A program made the translations under genes and the position numbers. The notes beneath the pieces were generated by a model. The model was not told the origin of the DNA. It did no database searches and saw only the letters and a program-made list of their open reading frames with translations. A DNA stretch of 64,000 nucleotides, from the NCBI RefSeq assembly GCF_030538695.1, contig NZ_JAUNTN010000019.1, positions 1-64,000 on the forward strand. Reading direction: 5' to 3'. This DNA comes from Paracoccus sp. (in: a-proteobacteria) (GTDB lineage: Bacteria; Pseudomonadota; Alphaproteobacteria; Rhodobacterales; Rhodobacteraceae). Every line of letters begins with the position of its first letter. The first letter of the stretch is position 1. Positions 17,559 to 25,471 of this stretch are shown one piece after another.

Positions 17559-17888
17559 TTACGGATCTTCGGCCCAAACCTTATAGTCAAATAATGCACC
17601 ATCTTTCCGCGCATAGTCAACTTGTTCGCGGATGTAGGCTGCGGATCGGATGGGGTCGAAATGGTGCATCCAATGTTCGGTGTCGCCCTTAAATGGTTGT
17701 GGAGTCACACCGTAGCCATGATTAGGACGCACCTTTCCGCCTTTTGCACGCATAACTTCCATTCTGGAAACGCCAAAACCACGTCTGGCCATAAACTCGT
17801 TGAATTCCAGCAATTCAGCCTCGGAAATCCACTCGGTTCCTGCGCCGGTTTGGGCTTGTTCCAGCAGTTTTTCGAATCTTTCGCTCAT
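17559..17888 (-). CDS. Probable immunity protein of the adjacent toxin-like gene
   Basis: A 109-residue soluble protein I cannot assign to a named family. It has no signal peptide or membrane segment. It opens MSERFEKLLEQAQTGAGTEW and continues with an acidic helix (SEAELLEFNEFMARRG), then a basic stretch and an aromatic/acidic C-terminal half (EHWMHHFDP, YKVWAEDP). Its start overlaps the stop of the toxin-like gene by ATGA, and its DNA is about 49% GC by hand count, like the toxin tip and unlike its other neighbours. Position, size, coupling and composition are those of an immunity gene; this is inference without a homology search. Confidence 0.6.
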   Translation of the reverse strand: MSERFEKLLEQAQTGAGTEWISEAELLEFNEFMARRGFGVSRMEVMRAKGGKVRPNHGYGVTPQPFKGDTEHWMHHFDPIRSAAYIREQVDYARKDGALFDYKVWAEDP

Positions 17889-19141
17889 GGTGTCTCCAAG
17901 GGTTTTATGATTGCGTCAGGGTCATTCTCGTCATGTTTGAGGGACAAGTTTCGATTGCTTGTGGCAAATATATTTCCGTCTTCGTCTATTTTCACCCAAT
18001 GTCCATCATGTCCGGTCAATAATTTAATATCCTGACCCTTCAGACGACCGCGCCCCAAAATAAAACCGCTCAGATCAAGCCGTGGGTTCGCAATGATATC
18101 ATCAATCTGCTCGGGTGTATGCCCCTTGAGGGTGATGTAATCCAGACCGCCGCCTTTCTTACCATGCTCCTGAATGATGTTGCCCGCGGGGGTGGTGTAG
18201 CTTTCCGGGCGGGCGGCGACGATGTTCGGGCCTGCGTTTTCCGGGATCGGGGTCGAGATGATCTGCGGCAGGTCGATCAGCGGGGCGGGCTGGCCGGTGT
18301 GGTTGGGCAGGGCAGGGGGAGCTATGGTGAAGCCTTCCTGAAAGGTTTCGGCCTGCGCGGCGGTAAAGCCGGGCAATTCCCCCAGTGCCTTTTCCCAATC
18401 GGTCAGTTCCGGGAAGATCTCGGTCCAGCCTTGTGACCAGCCGTCGGGGTTGGGGGTCAGGCGGTTTTCCGCCAGCGCCGCCAGGGCTTGCGCCCGGATC
18501 GCGGCAAGGGTCCGCATCTGGTCCTGATTGGCGGGGTTGCGGGTGGCCTCAAAGGTGGCGGGGTGGGCCAATTCATAAAGCGCATGGGCTTCGGCCGCGA
18601 TTTGGGCATCCGGGCCGCGTCCTTTTGCGACGCCGGGCAGCATCCCTGTCGAGGCCCATTCCATCGTCGCCTCGTAAGCATCTGCGGCAAGCAGACCTTC
18701 GGGGGCCGTCAGGTCGAATCCCATCTTTGCCGCCGCAGCGGTGATCCGATCCTCACGCGCGGTTTCGACATGGCGTTCGGCCACGTTGCGCAGGGTTTCG
18801 GCCAAGGCCCCCAGGCCGCCACCTCTGGCGGCACCGCGAATCAGCGCCTCGGGCGGCAGGATGTCGAAAACGGTCGGCTGGCCGGGCAGGGTCGTGGCCT
18901 GCGCCAGCCGCAGGGGCGCAGCCTGCCATTGCGGATGCTGTCTGGCGAGGTGGCCTTCGGCGGCCAGTCCAGCCTGACGGGCGGTGAAATCTGCAATGCG
19001 ATCAGGGACAAGCGTATCGCCCGGCCTTGAGGACAGCGCCGTTCGGGCCTGATCGGAAAGACCGCTGCGGAGCGGAAGCCCCCCTTGGTCCATGCGGTCA
19101 GATGTGCCGTTGACGTTCGGGTTATACATGTCAATCCCCAT
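17885..19141 (-). CDS. Polymorphic-toxin-like protein with colicin E5-type C-terminal RNase domain (predicted)
   Basis: 418 residues. Residues 1 to about 320 are alanine-rich, mostly helical, without signal peptide or membrane segments, and I do not recognise them. Residues ~329-418 look like a BECR-fold RNase of the colicin E5 type: KGHTPEQIDDIIANPRLDLS, then a basic segment GRGRLKGQ, then GHDGHWVKIDEDGNIFATSN ending in SNRN, which parallels the DGxYVVxDxxTGxIxQxSxRN pattern. GC drops from about 71% (18181-18300) to about 47% (17881-18180), at the predicted domain junction. Starts at 19141 or 19129 are both possible; AAAGG favours 19141. The delivery route is not evident. Confidence 0.62.
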   Translation of the reverse strand: MGIDMYNPNVNGTSDRMDQGGLPLRSGLSDQARTALSSRPGDTLVPDRIADFTARQAGLAAEGHLARQHPQWQAAPLRLAQATTLPGQPTVFDILPPEALIRGAARGGGLGALAETLRNVAERHVETAREDRITAAAAKMGFDLTAPEGLLAADAYEATMEWASTGMLPGVAKGRGPDAQIAAEAHALYELAHPATFEATRNPANQDQMRTLAAIRAQALAALAENRLTPNPDGWSQGWTEIFPELTDWEKALGELPGFTAAQAETFQEGFTIAPPALPNHTGQPAPLIDLPQIISTPIPENAGPNIVAARPESYTTPAGNIIQEHGKKGGGLDYITLKGHTPEQIDDIIANPRLDLSGFILGRGRLKGQDIKLLTGHDGHWVKIDEDGNIFATSNRNLSLKHDENDPDAIIKPLETP

Positions 19142-19251
19142 GCGGCCTTTGCCTGAGCTTGGTGGATTTGTGTGACGATTATGCAAATGCGCGCCGGGGC
19201 TTGTCCTGCTATGGCATTGCGTCGGGCGGCTGCAAATGTCACAAACCCGCG

Positions 19252-19953
19252 ATGAATATTAAGCTGAAAGCCCTGTCTGTTCACCTTTTGACTGCCACCG
19301 GCGCGGTTTTGTCGATGCTGGCCATGCTGGCGGCGGCAGATCAGAAATGGGACCAGATGTTCTGGTGGCTGGTTGTGGCGCTGCTGGTGGATGGGATCGA
19401 CGGCCCGCTGGCGCGTCGCTATGAGGTCAAGCGCAACTGGCCGACCTATGACGGCGTGTTGATGGACCTGATTATCGACTATCTGACCTATGTGTTCATT
19501 CCGGCCTATGCGCTGTTCAAATCGGGGCTGTTGCCGGGCTGGACGGGCTGGATCGCGATTATCGCCATCACCTATGGCAGCGTTGTGTATTTCGTCGATA
19601 CGCGCATGAAAACACGGGATAATTCCTTTTCCGGCTTTCCGGCCTGCTGGAATATGGTTGTTCTGGTGCTGTTTGCCGCCAAGCCGGATTTCTGGATCAC
19701 GCTGATTGTCGTGGTGGCGCTGGCGGTGGCGATGTTTACCAACCTGCGCTTTATCCATCCGGTGCGGACCGAGCGGTGGCGGCTGGTCTCATTGCCGGTG
19801 GCGCTGGCTTGGGTCGGCTTTGCGGTATGGGCAATTCTGGTCGATTTTCACCCGCAAAGCTGGGCGCAATGGGGGTTGATTGCGACTTCGCTGTGGCTGC
19901 TCTTGGCGGGGATCGCGCAGCAAATGACGGAACGTCCTGCGAAACAGGCTTGA
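19252..19953 (+). CDS. pcs: Phosphatidylcholine synthase
   Basis: A 233-residue inner-membrane CDP-alcohol phosphotransferase that condenses CDP-diacylglycerol with choline. The CDP-alcohol motif is visible as DGPLARRYEVKRNWPTYDGV followed by LMDLIID (D-G-x2-A-R...G-x3-D-x3-D). It has about seven membrane segments and the Pcs-typical WNMVVLVLFA and TNLRFIHPVRTERW. The start at 19252 (MNIKLKALSVHLLTATGAVL) is chosen because upstream in-frame residues are cysteine-rich and unlike the family. It is divergent from the toxin-like gene. Confidence 0.95.
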   Translation: MNIKLKALSVHLLTATGAVLSMLAMLAAADQKWDQMFWWLVVALLVDGIDGPLARRYEVKRNWPTYDGVLMDLIIDYLTYVFIPAYALFKSGLLPGWTGWIAIIAITYGSVVYFVDTRMKTRDNSFSGFPACWNMVVLVLFAAKPDFWITLIVVVALAVAMFTNLRFIHPVRTERWRLVSLPVALAWVGFAVWAILVDFHPQSWAQWGLIATSLWLLLAGIAQQMTERPAKQA

Positions 19954-20011
19954 TTCGCGCGGGCTGCATGGCCATCTTCCCCCTCGCATTCAGCAGGGGG
20001 GATATGATGGG

Positions 20012-21475
20012 ATGCGCAAGTTTCTGACGACCGTGGCGGTGTTGCTGGCCGCGCCCGCATGGGCCGCGCCGGATGCGGTGACGCTGGGCATGGTGCTGGA
20101 GCCGCCGAACCTTGATCCGACCGCAGGCGCTGCCGCCGCGATTGATGAAATCACCTATGCCAACATCTTTCAGGGCCTGACCCGGTTCGGCCCGGATGGC
20201 AGCATTTTGCCCGATCTGGCTCGGTCCTGGGATGTGCAGGATGATGGTCGGACCTATCTGTTCCACCTGCAAAACGGGGTAAAGTTCCACGATGGCGCGG
20301 ATTTTGATGCCTCGGACGTGGTATTCAGCCTTGACCGGGCGCGGGCCGATGACAGCGTGAATGCGCAAAAGGCGCTGTTCGCCGGGATCGAGACGGTCGA
20401 GGCCGTTGACCCGCAAACCGTGCGCGTCACTCTGACGGCACCGGATGGGGGGTTTCCGTTCAAGATGGCGTGGGGCGATGCGGTGATCGTCGATCCGGCC
20501 AGTGCGGCAAATAACGCCACCTACCCTATTGGCACCGGCCCGTTCCGCTTTGACCAGTGGCGGCAGGGGGATCGTGTGGATCTGTCGGCTTTTGACGGCT
20601 ATTGGGGCGAAAAGCCCCGGCTGGCGCGGGCGACGTTTCGGTTCATCAGCGATCCGACGGCCGCCTTTGCGGCAATGATGGCCGGGGATGTGGACGCTTT
20701 TCCGTTGTATCCGGCGCCTGAAACGCTGGCGCAACTGGGTGCTGATCCGCGCTTCAAGGTGATGACCGGCACGACCGAGGGCGAAACCATTATCGCCATG
20801 AACAATGCCCGCCCGCCGCTGGATGATGTTCGCGTGCGGCAGGCGATTGCCCATGCGATCAACCGTCAGGATATTATCGACGGTGCGATGTTTGGCTATG
20901 GCACACCGATTGGCACGCATTTCGCGCCGCATCACCCGGATTATGTCGATCTGACGGCGCAATCTGCTTATGACCCCGATCTGTCGCGTAAATTGTTGGC
21001 CGAGGCGGGCGTCAGCGACCTGACCCTGCGGCTGGCGCTGCCGCCGACGCCTTATGCCCGGCGTGGCGGCGAGATTGTGGCAGAGCAGCTTCGCGCGGTC
21101 GGGATCAAGACGCAGATCACCAATATGGAATGGGCGCAATGGCTGGATCAGGTGCATAAGAATGCCGATTATGACCTGTCGATCATCAGCCATGTCGAGC
21201 CGCTGGACATCGGGATTTACGGGCGCGACGGCTATTATTTCAACTATGACAGCGCGGGCTTCCGTGACCTGATGGCGCGGCTGGACCGGGCGATTGATCC
21301 GACTGAGCGGTCTGATCTGTTGCGGCAGGCTCAGAAGATGCTGGCGGATGATTACGTCAACGTGTTTCTGTTTCAGCTTGCCAAGACCGGGGTGGCCGAT
21401 GCGCGGCTGGAAGGTTTGTGGGAGAATGCGCCGACGCCCGCGAATGATCTGTCGGCGGTCTCTTGGCGCGACTGA
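20012..21475 (+). CDS. ABC transporter substrate-binding protein, family 5 (peptide/nickel type)
   Basis: A 487-residue periplasmic binding protein. The signal peptide is MRKFLTTVAVLLAAPAWA. The mature start PDAVTLGMVLEPPNLDPTAG and the segment GRTYLFHLQNGVKFHDGADF are diagnostic for the DppA/OppA family (SBP_bac_5). No permease or ATPase genes adjoin it, so it is an orphan receptor that must share a transporter encoded elsewhere. The ligand may be a peptide, glycoside or other solute. Length is slightly under the usual ~510-540. Confidence 0.9.
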   Translation: MRKFLTTVAVLLAAPAWAAPDAVTLGMVLEPPNLDPTAGAAAAIDEITYANIFQGLTRFGPDGSILPDLARSWDVQDDGRTYLFHLQNGVKFHDGADFDASDVVFSLDRARADDSVNAQKALFAGIETVEAVDPQTVRVTLTAPDGGFPFKMAWGDAVIVDPASAANNATYPIGTGPFRFDQWRQGDRVDLSAFDGYWGEKPRLARATFRFISDPTAAFAAMMAGDVDAFPLYPAPETLAQLGADPRFKVMTGTTEGETIIAMNNARPPLDDVRVRQAIAHAINRQDIIDGAMFGYGTPIGTHFAPHHPDYVDLTAQSAYDPDLSRKLLAEAGVSDLTLRLALPPTPYARRGGEIVAEQLRAVGIKTQITNMEWAQWLDQVHKNADYDLSIISHVEPLDIGIYGRDGYYFNYDSAGFRDLMARLDRAIDPTERSDLLRQAQKMLADDYVNVFLFQLAKTGVADARLEGLWENAPTPANDLSAVSWRD

Positions 21476-21493
21476 CGCCTGTTAACGGATGAT

Positions 21494-21528
21494 TCATGCC
21501 CTGCTGCTATGAAAGGGGCAGGGCATGA
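21494..21528. terminator. Long hairpin between convergent genes, possible terminator without U-tract
   Basis: Perfect 11-bp arms TCATGCCCTGC / GCAGGGCATGA with a 13-base loop lie 18 bp after the stop of the binding-protein gene and 23 bp before the convergent transglycosylase stop. Neither strand has a run of T after it, so it may be a transcript-stabilising hairpin rather than an intrinsic terminator. Confidence 0.5.
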
Positions 21529-21551
21529 TTCGGTTCGGATAAACAGGGGGA

Positions 21552-22547
21552 TCAGTTGCGCAGAACGATACAGCGGGCGCCGATATTTTGCAGGCGCGCA
21601 CAGAAACGCGCGGCCTCGGCGCGGGATTGATAGCCGACTTGCGCCGTGTAAAGCATCCGGGGATTGCCGGCGATCTTGCGGCGGACATAGGCGACCTGCT
21701 GACCATCCAGAGCCGGGCGGATGCGGCTGGCCATGCGCTGCGCCCCGGCACGGGTGGGGTGCGATGCGATGATGACCCCCCAAGGGCTGGCGCGACGCTC
21801 GGTCTTGAACTCGCGCAGGGTGCGGTTCCCGGCCAGTTTCACGCAGGCATCATGGAAGGGCAGGTCAGGGTCCAGCACCAGATTCAGCTTGTCCGGGCCG
21901 GGCGGGTTGTCGCGCCATGCCCAGGCATTATGGCCGGTGATGGCCTCGACATAATCCTGCGTTTCATAGGGCAGAACCTGACTGCCGCCCTGAAAGCGTG
22001 CGGCGCGGTTCTCTCCACCGTTATAGGCGACGGCGGCAAGGCCGATATTACCGAAACCGTCGGTCAGCGATTTCAGATAGCGGGCCGAGGTCAGAATCGC
22101 CTTGGCAGGGTTGAACGGGTCGTCCAGCCCGACGATCTTGGCGGTTTCCGGCATGAATTGCGCGATACCCTGCGCACCTGCCGGGCTGATAGCGCCGGGT
22201 TCGAACAGCGATTCCTTCCACAGCAGCCGGGCGAGGAAGTTCGGGTCCAGCCCGTTTTCGGTCGAGGCCCGCTCGATCACGCGGCAGACATCGGGGACAT
22301 AGGTTTCCAACCCGATACAGGTCGCGCCGTCATCGGTGCAGCGGCGGTCATCGGATTGCCGCACCGGGGCAAGGCCAAGCCGGGCGTCCACGGCCTCATG
22401 CGCAAGGGTGGGTTGCGCGGGAACGGCCAGCGCCAGCAGGCCAGCCAACAGCCGGCCAGACCAGCGCGAGGCATGTTGCCGGATGACGGATTGGCGGTGC
22501 GGACGGCAAACGGGCGCAAAGCGCAAAAGGACGGGAAAGCGGCGCAT
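21552..22547 (-). CDS. Lytic murein transglycosylase (SLT domain) with C-terminal SPOR-like region
   Basis: A 331-residue exported murein-cleaving enzyme. The SLT core is at ~95-200: ARLLWKESLFEPGAISPAGA with the catalytic Glu in KES, then GIAQFMPETAKIVGLDDPF and AAVAYNGGENRAARF. The last ~75 residues (PWGVIIASHPTRAGAQRMAS...GARCIVLRN) resemble a SPOR peptidoglycan-binding repeat. The start MRRFPVLLRFAP at 22547 precedes a hydrophobic export segment ending PTLAHEA. Likely septal or cell-wall turnover. It is convergent with the binding-protein gene. Confidence 0.88.
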   Translation of the reverse strand: MRRFPVLLRFAPVCRPHRQSVIRQHASRWSGRLLAGLLALAVPAQPTLAHEAVDARLGLAPVRQSDDRRCTDDGATCIGLETYVPDVCRVIERASTENGLDPNFLARLLWKESLFEPGAISPAGAQGIAQFMPETAKIVGLDDPFNPAKAILTSARYLKSLTDGFGNIGLAAVAYNGGENRAARFQGGSQVLPYETQDYVEAITGHNAWAWRDNPPGPDKLNLVLDPDLPFHDACVKLAGNRTLREFKTERRASPWGVIIASHPTRAGAQRMASRIRPALDGQQVAYVRRKIAGNPRMLYTAQVGYQSRAEAARFCARLQNIGARCIVLRN

Positions 22548-22601
22548 ATGGGGGCTTTGGTTAATAAGTCTGCCGCGCTTGTAGCAGGTCCGGGGGCAAA
22601 G

Positions 22602-22632
22602 GAAAACGCCCCGAACCACAGGTCCGGGGCGT
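22602..22632 (-). terminator. Intrinsic terminator of the L,D-transpeptidase gene
   Basis: On the minus strand, arms ACGCCCCG / CGGGGCGT (8 bp, 11-base loop) are followed by TTTTCC, 21 bp beyond the stop at 22654. Confidence 0.7.
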
Positions 22633-22653
22633 CTGTTCGGTCAGGTTGGCCGC

Positions 22654-23403
22654 TTATTGTGCGGCATAGGCAACTTGCCCGGCGGGAACCAGATAGCCCT
22701 GCGGATCTTGCACCAGATCACCTTCCAGCGCCCGGCTCTGCGCGGCGGTGCGCACGACGACCGGGGCGTTGCGGTCAACCTCTTGATACAGGTCCAGAAT
22801 GTCCTGGTTGAACATACGGATACAGCCAGCCGAGGTTGCCTTGCCGATCGACGACGGGTCCATGGTGCCGTGGATGCGATACATGGTATCGACATTGCCC
22901 TTATACAGATACAGCGCGCGTGCGCCCAGCGGGTTGTGCAACCCGCCCGACAGGCCGTTCTTCAGCGGGCCATACAGATCCGGCTGGGTGGCAACCATAT
23001 TCGCGGTCGGGGTCCAGCTTGGCCATGCTGCCTTGCGGGCGATGTTGCCCGTGCCGGCAAAGCCCTGACCGGCCTTGCCAACCGAGACGCCATAGCGCAT
23101 CGCCTGACCGCCCGAGCGGACATGATAGACAAAGCGGGCATAGGGGTCCACGACGATGGTGCCGGGCGCTTCCGAGCCATTGTAATTGACCAGTTGGCGG
23201 CGGTTGCGGTCGTTCAGATAGGCCGGGTTGACGGCCACAATGTCGATCGGCTCGCCATTCGGGCCTTTGTCAACGCGGGCCTGATATTCCTGCGGCACCA
23301 TGTTCATGGTGGCGATGGGGGCCTGATTTGCGGTCGGAGCCGGGGCGGGGGCGCAGGCGGCCACGCCAAGCGCGACAGCCAAAGCGATGGGCGTAAAACG
23401 CAT
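22654..23403 (-). CDS. L,D-transpeptidase lipoprotein (YkuD domain)
   Basis: A 249-residue enzyme forming 3-3 peptidoglycan cross-links or attaching proteins to murein. The lipoprotein signal is MRFTPIALAVALGVAAC, with the lipobox cysteine at 17. The catalytic motif is YRIHGTMDPSSIGKATSAGC then IRMFN, the classic HGT...SxGCIRM. The YkuD domain begins at GTIVVDPYARFVYHV. The start at 23403 has AAGGA 8 bp upstream; an ATG three codons earlier lies on top of it. One of two YkuD proteins here. Confidence 0.93.
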   Translation of the reverse strand: MRFTPIALAVALGVAACAPAPAPTANQAPIATMNMVPQEYQARVDKGPNGEPIDIVAVNPAYLNDRNRRQLVNYNGSEAPGTIVVDPYARFVYHVRSGGQAMRYGVSVGKAGQGFAGTGNIARKAAWPSWTPTANMVATQPDLYGPLKNGLSGGLHNPLGARALYLYKGNVDTMYRIHGTMDPSSIGKATSAGCIRMFNQDILDLYQEVDRNAPVVVRTAAQSRALEGDLVQDPQGYLVPAGQVAYAAQ

Positions 23404-23708
23404 CAGAAACATTCCTTCGTTACGGCTGGCAACACCGCTGGCAGGCGGTGCTGCCATAGCAGCGGTTGCATGTCTTGCTTCGATCCCAGGCTACAGCAGA
23501 TGGCGGCAGGCAAGAGGACCGAAATCCACAGGCCAAAATCGTTTCTATAGAGGAATCGTCAAGCCAGAGTAAAAGCGATGCTGCGGTATGTGTTGCGTTT
23601 CGGCAAATATCAATCCCTTATCGGAACCCTTGGCTTGCTGGATCGTTACCCTATTGTGAAGCGCCGTGAGGCCCTCCGGTGCATGCTGTGAATGGGGAAT
23701 ATGTTATT

Positions 23709-23975
23709 ATGTTCAGTGCTGTAGGCCTTCTGACGGCTCTTATCATCGGTGCCATTGCCGGGTGGCTGGCGGGGCAATTGGTCAAAGGTCACGGTCAAGG
23801 GATCGTGATGAACATTGTCATCGGTATTCTGGGCGCGGTGCTTGCATCGTTCCTGTTTCCGGCGATTGGTCTGTCCATCGGCGGCGCGGGTTCGCTGATC
23901 GGTGCGATCATCTATTCAACGCTTGGTGCGGTGATCTTGCTGCTGCTGATCCGTCTGGTGAACCGCGCCAGCTAA
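23709..23975 (+). CDS. GlsB/YeaQ/YmgE family small membrane protein
   Basis: An 88-residue protein with three hydrophobic helices and the family pattern IGAIAGWLAGQLVKGHGQGI (first helix and loop), then MNIVIGILGAVLASFLFPAI and a final glycine-rich helix. This Transgly_assoc family is widespread, stress-linked and functionally unresolved. GGGGA about 10 bp before 23709 supports this start. An in-frame ATG at 23679 is possible. A strong terminator follows. Confidence 0.9.
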   Translation: MFSAVGLLTALIIGAIAGWLAGQLVKGHGQGIVMNIVIGILGAVLASFLFPAIGLSIGGAGSLIGAIIYSTLGAVILLLLIRLVNRAS

Positions 23976-24032
23976 GGACCAGCCAACCAGAACCAGACTG
24001 CGGCGCGACATGGACTCGCCCGCAGAATGTGC

Positions 24033-24066
24033 GGCCCCCGTTGCGATGCAGCGGGGGCCTGTTTTC
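24033..24066 (+). terminator. Strong intrinsic terminator between GlsB-like gene and creatinase
   Basis: A 12-bp stem GGCCCCCGTTGC / GCAGCGGGGGCC (one G-U) with loop GAT is followed by TGTTTTC. It ends one base before the convergent creatinase stop, so it may serve both strands. Confidence 0.88.
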
Positions 24067-25272
24067 TTAACCAACCACGTTGAAATCCGGGCCATAGGGG
24101 TAATGGGTGATGTCCTCGGCCCCGTCCTCGGTGATAATCAGGATGTCATGTTCCCGGTATCCGCCCGCGCCGGGGCTGCCTTCGGGGATGGTCAGCATCG
24201 GTTCCATGCTGATAACCATGCCGGGTTCCAGAACGGTGTCGATGTCCTCGCGCAGCTCCAGCCCGGCCTCGCGGCCATAGTAATGCGACAGGATGCCAAA
24301 GCTGTGGCCATAGCCAAAGGTGCGGTATTGCAGCAACTCGCGTTCCGCCAGCCAGTCGTTGATTTTTGCCGTGACCTCGGCACAAGAGGCACCGGGGCGC
24401 AACAGGCTCATCCCGTATTCATGCGCGCCGATATTGGCCTGCCAATAGCGCAGGCTGGCCGCATCGACCTCGCCCACGAACATGGTGCGTTCCAGCGCGG
24501 TGTAATAGCCGGAAATCATCGGAAAGGCGTTCAGCGACAAGATGTCACCGCACTGCATCGCCCGTGCCGTGACCGGGTTATGGGCGCCGTCGGTGTTCAG
24601 GCCGGATTGAAACCAGACCCATGTATCGCGGTATTCGGCGTCGGGAAAGCGGCGGGCGATTTCCAGTTCCATCGCGTCGCGGCCCGCCATTGCGACGTCC
24701 AGTTCACGCGCGCCCTCGGTCACGGCGTCGCGCATGGCATAGCCGCCCACATCCGCGACATTCGCGCCGTGCCGGATCAGCACCAGCTCGGCCGGGGATT
24801 TGCGCATCCGCTGTTGCATGGTGGCGGGGGCGATGTCGATGCGGGCCGCGGGCGCAAGGAACGCGTCCAGCCGCGCCGATTGCGCCAGTGTCAGGTGGTC
24901 GGCCTCGAACCCGATGGTGCGGCCGGTGCCTGCGACATGGGCCACCGCCCGCCAGTAATTGTCCCGCGCCCAATCGGTATAGGTCAGGTTGTCGCCGTGA
25001 CAGCGCCGCCACGGCTGGCCTGCGTCGATTCCGGCGCTGATCGTCACGCTGGTTTCCGGCGTCACCACCAGCGCATAGGGGCGACCAAAGCTGCAATAAA
25101 GAAACCCCGAATAATAGGCGATATTCTGCATCGAGGTCAGCACGGTCGCCTGCACCCCAAGGTCCGCCATGGCGGCCCGCAGCCCGGTCAGGCGGGCATC
25201 ATATTCGGCGGCGGAAAAGGGCAGGGTGGCCTTGGTGCCGTTGTGAAAGGCGTAGGTCTCGGGTCGGTTCAT
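24067..25272 (-). CDS. Creatinase (creatine amidinohydrolase)
   Basis: A 401-residue pita-bread-fold (M24 family) enzyme hydrolysing creatine to sarcosine and urea. The match to Pseudomonas creatinase is strong: NIAYYSGFLYCSFGRPYALV, AGIDAGQPWRR, TDWARDNYW, TWVWFQSGLNTDGAHNPVT with the catalytic His231 (His232 in Pseudomonas), YRTFGYGHSFGILSHYYGRE and the C-terminal GAGGYREHDILIITEDGAED. Length is essentially that of the known enzyme (~403). No creatininase, sarcosine oxidase or urease genes adjoin. It is divergent from an MFS exporter gene. Confidence 0.93.
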   Translation of the reverse strand: MNRPETYAFHNGTKATLPFSAAEYDARLTGLRAAMADLGVQATVLTSMQNIAYYSGFLYCSFGRPYALVVTPETSVTISAGIDAGQPWRRCHGDNLTYTDWARDNYWRAVAHVAGTGRTIGFEADHLTLAQSARLDAFLAPAARIDIAPATMQQRMRKSPAELVLIRHGANVADVGGYAMRDAVTEGARELDVAMAGRDAMELEIARRFPDAEYRDTWVWFQSGLNTDGAHNPVTARAMQCGDILSLNAFPMISGYYTALERTMFVGEVDAASLRYWQANIGAHEYGMSLLRPGASCAEVTAKINDWLAERELLQYRTFGYGHSFGILSHYYGREAGLELREDIDTVLEPGMVISMEPMLTIPEGSPGAGGYREHDILIITEDGAEDITHYPYGPDFNVVG

Positions 25273-25471
25273 GGGTATCCCCTCTGGATCGCGCGGTTGC
25301 GCGGCGTTCCTGGCGTGCCGGAGGATCGGGCCGGTTGCAGCGGCGACGCCATCGCCGCGGCCCTTGACCTGACGATTGCCGGAACCGCAGGCCCGCGCAA
25401 CAGTTTTCGCAAGCATCTTGCGGCGGATCGTCGCGCTGCCTAACCTGACAGCAGATCAAGGAAAGCCTGCC

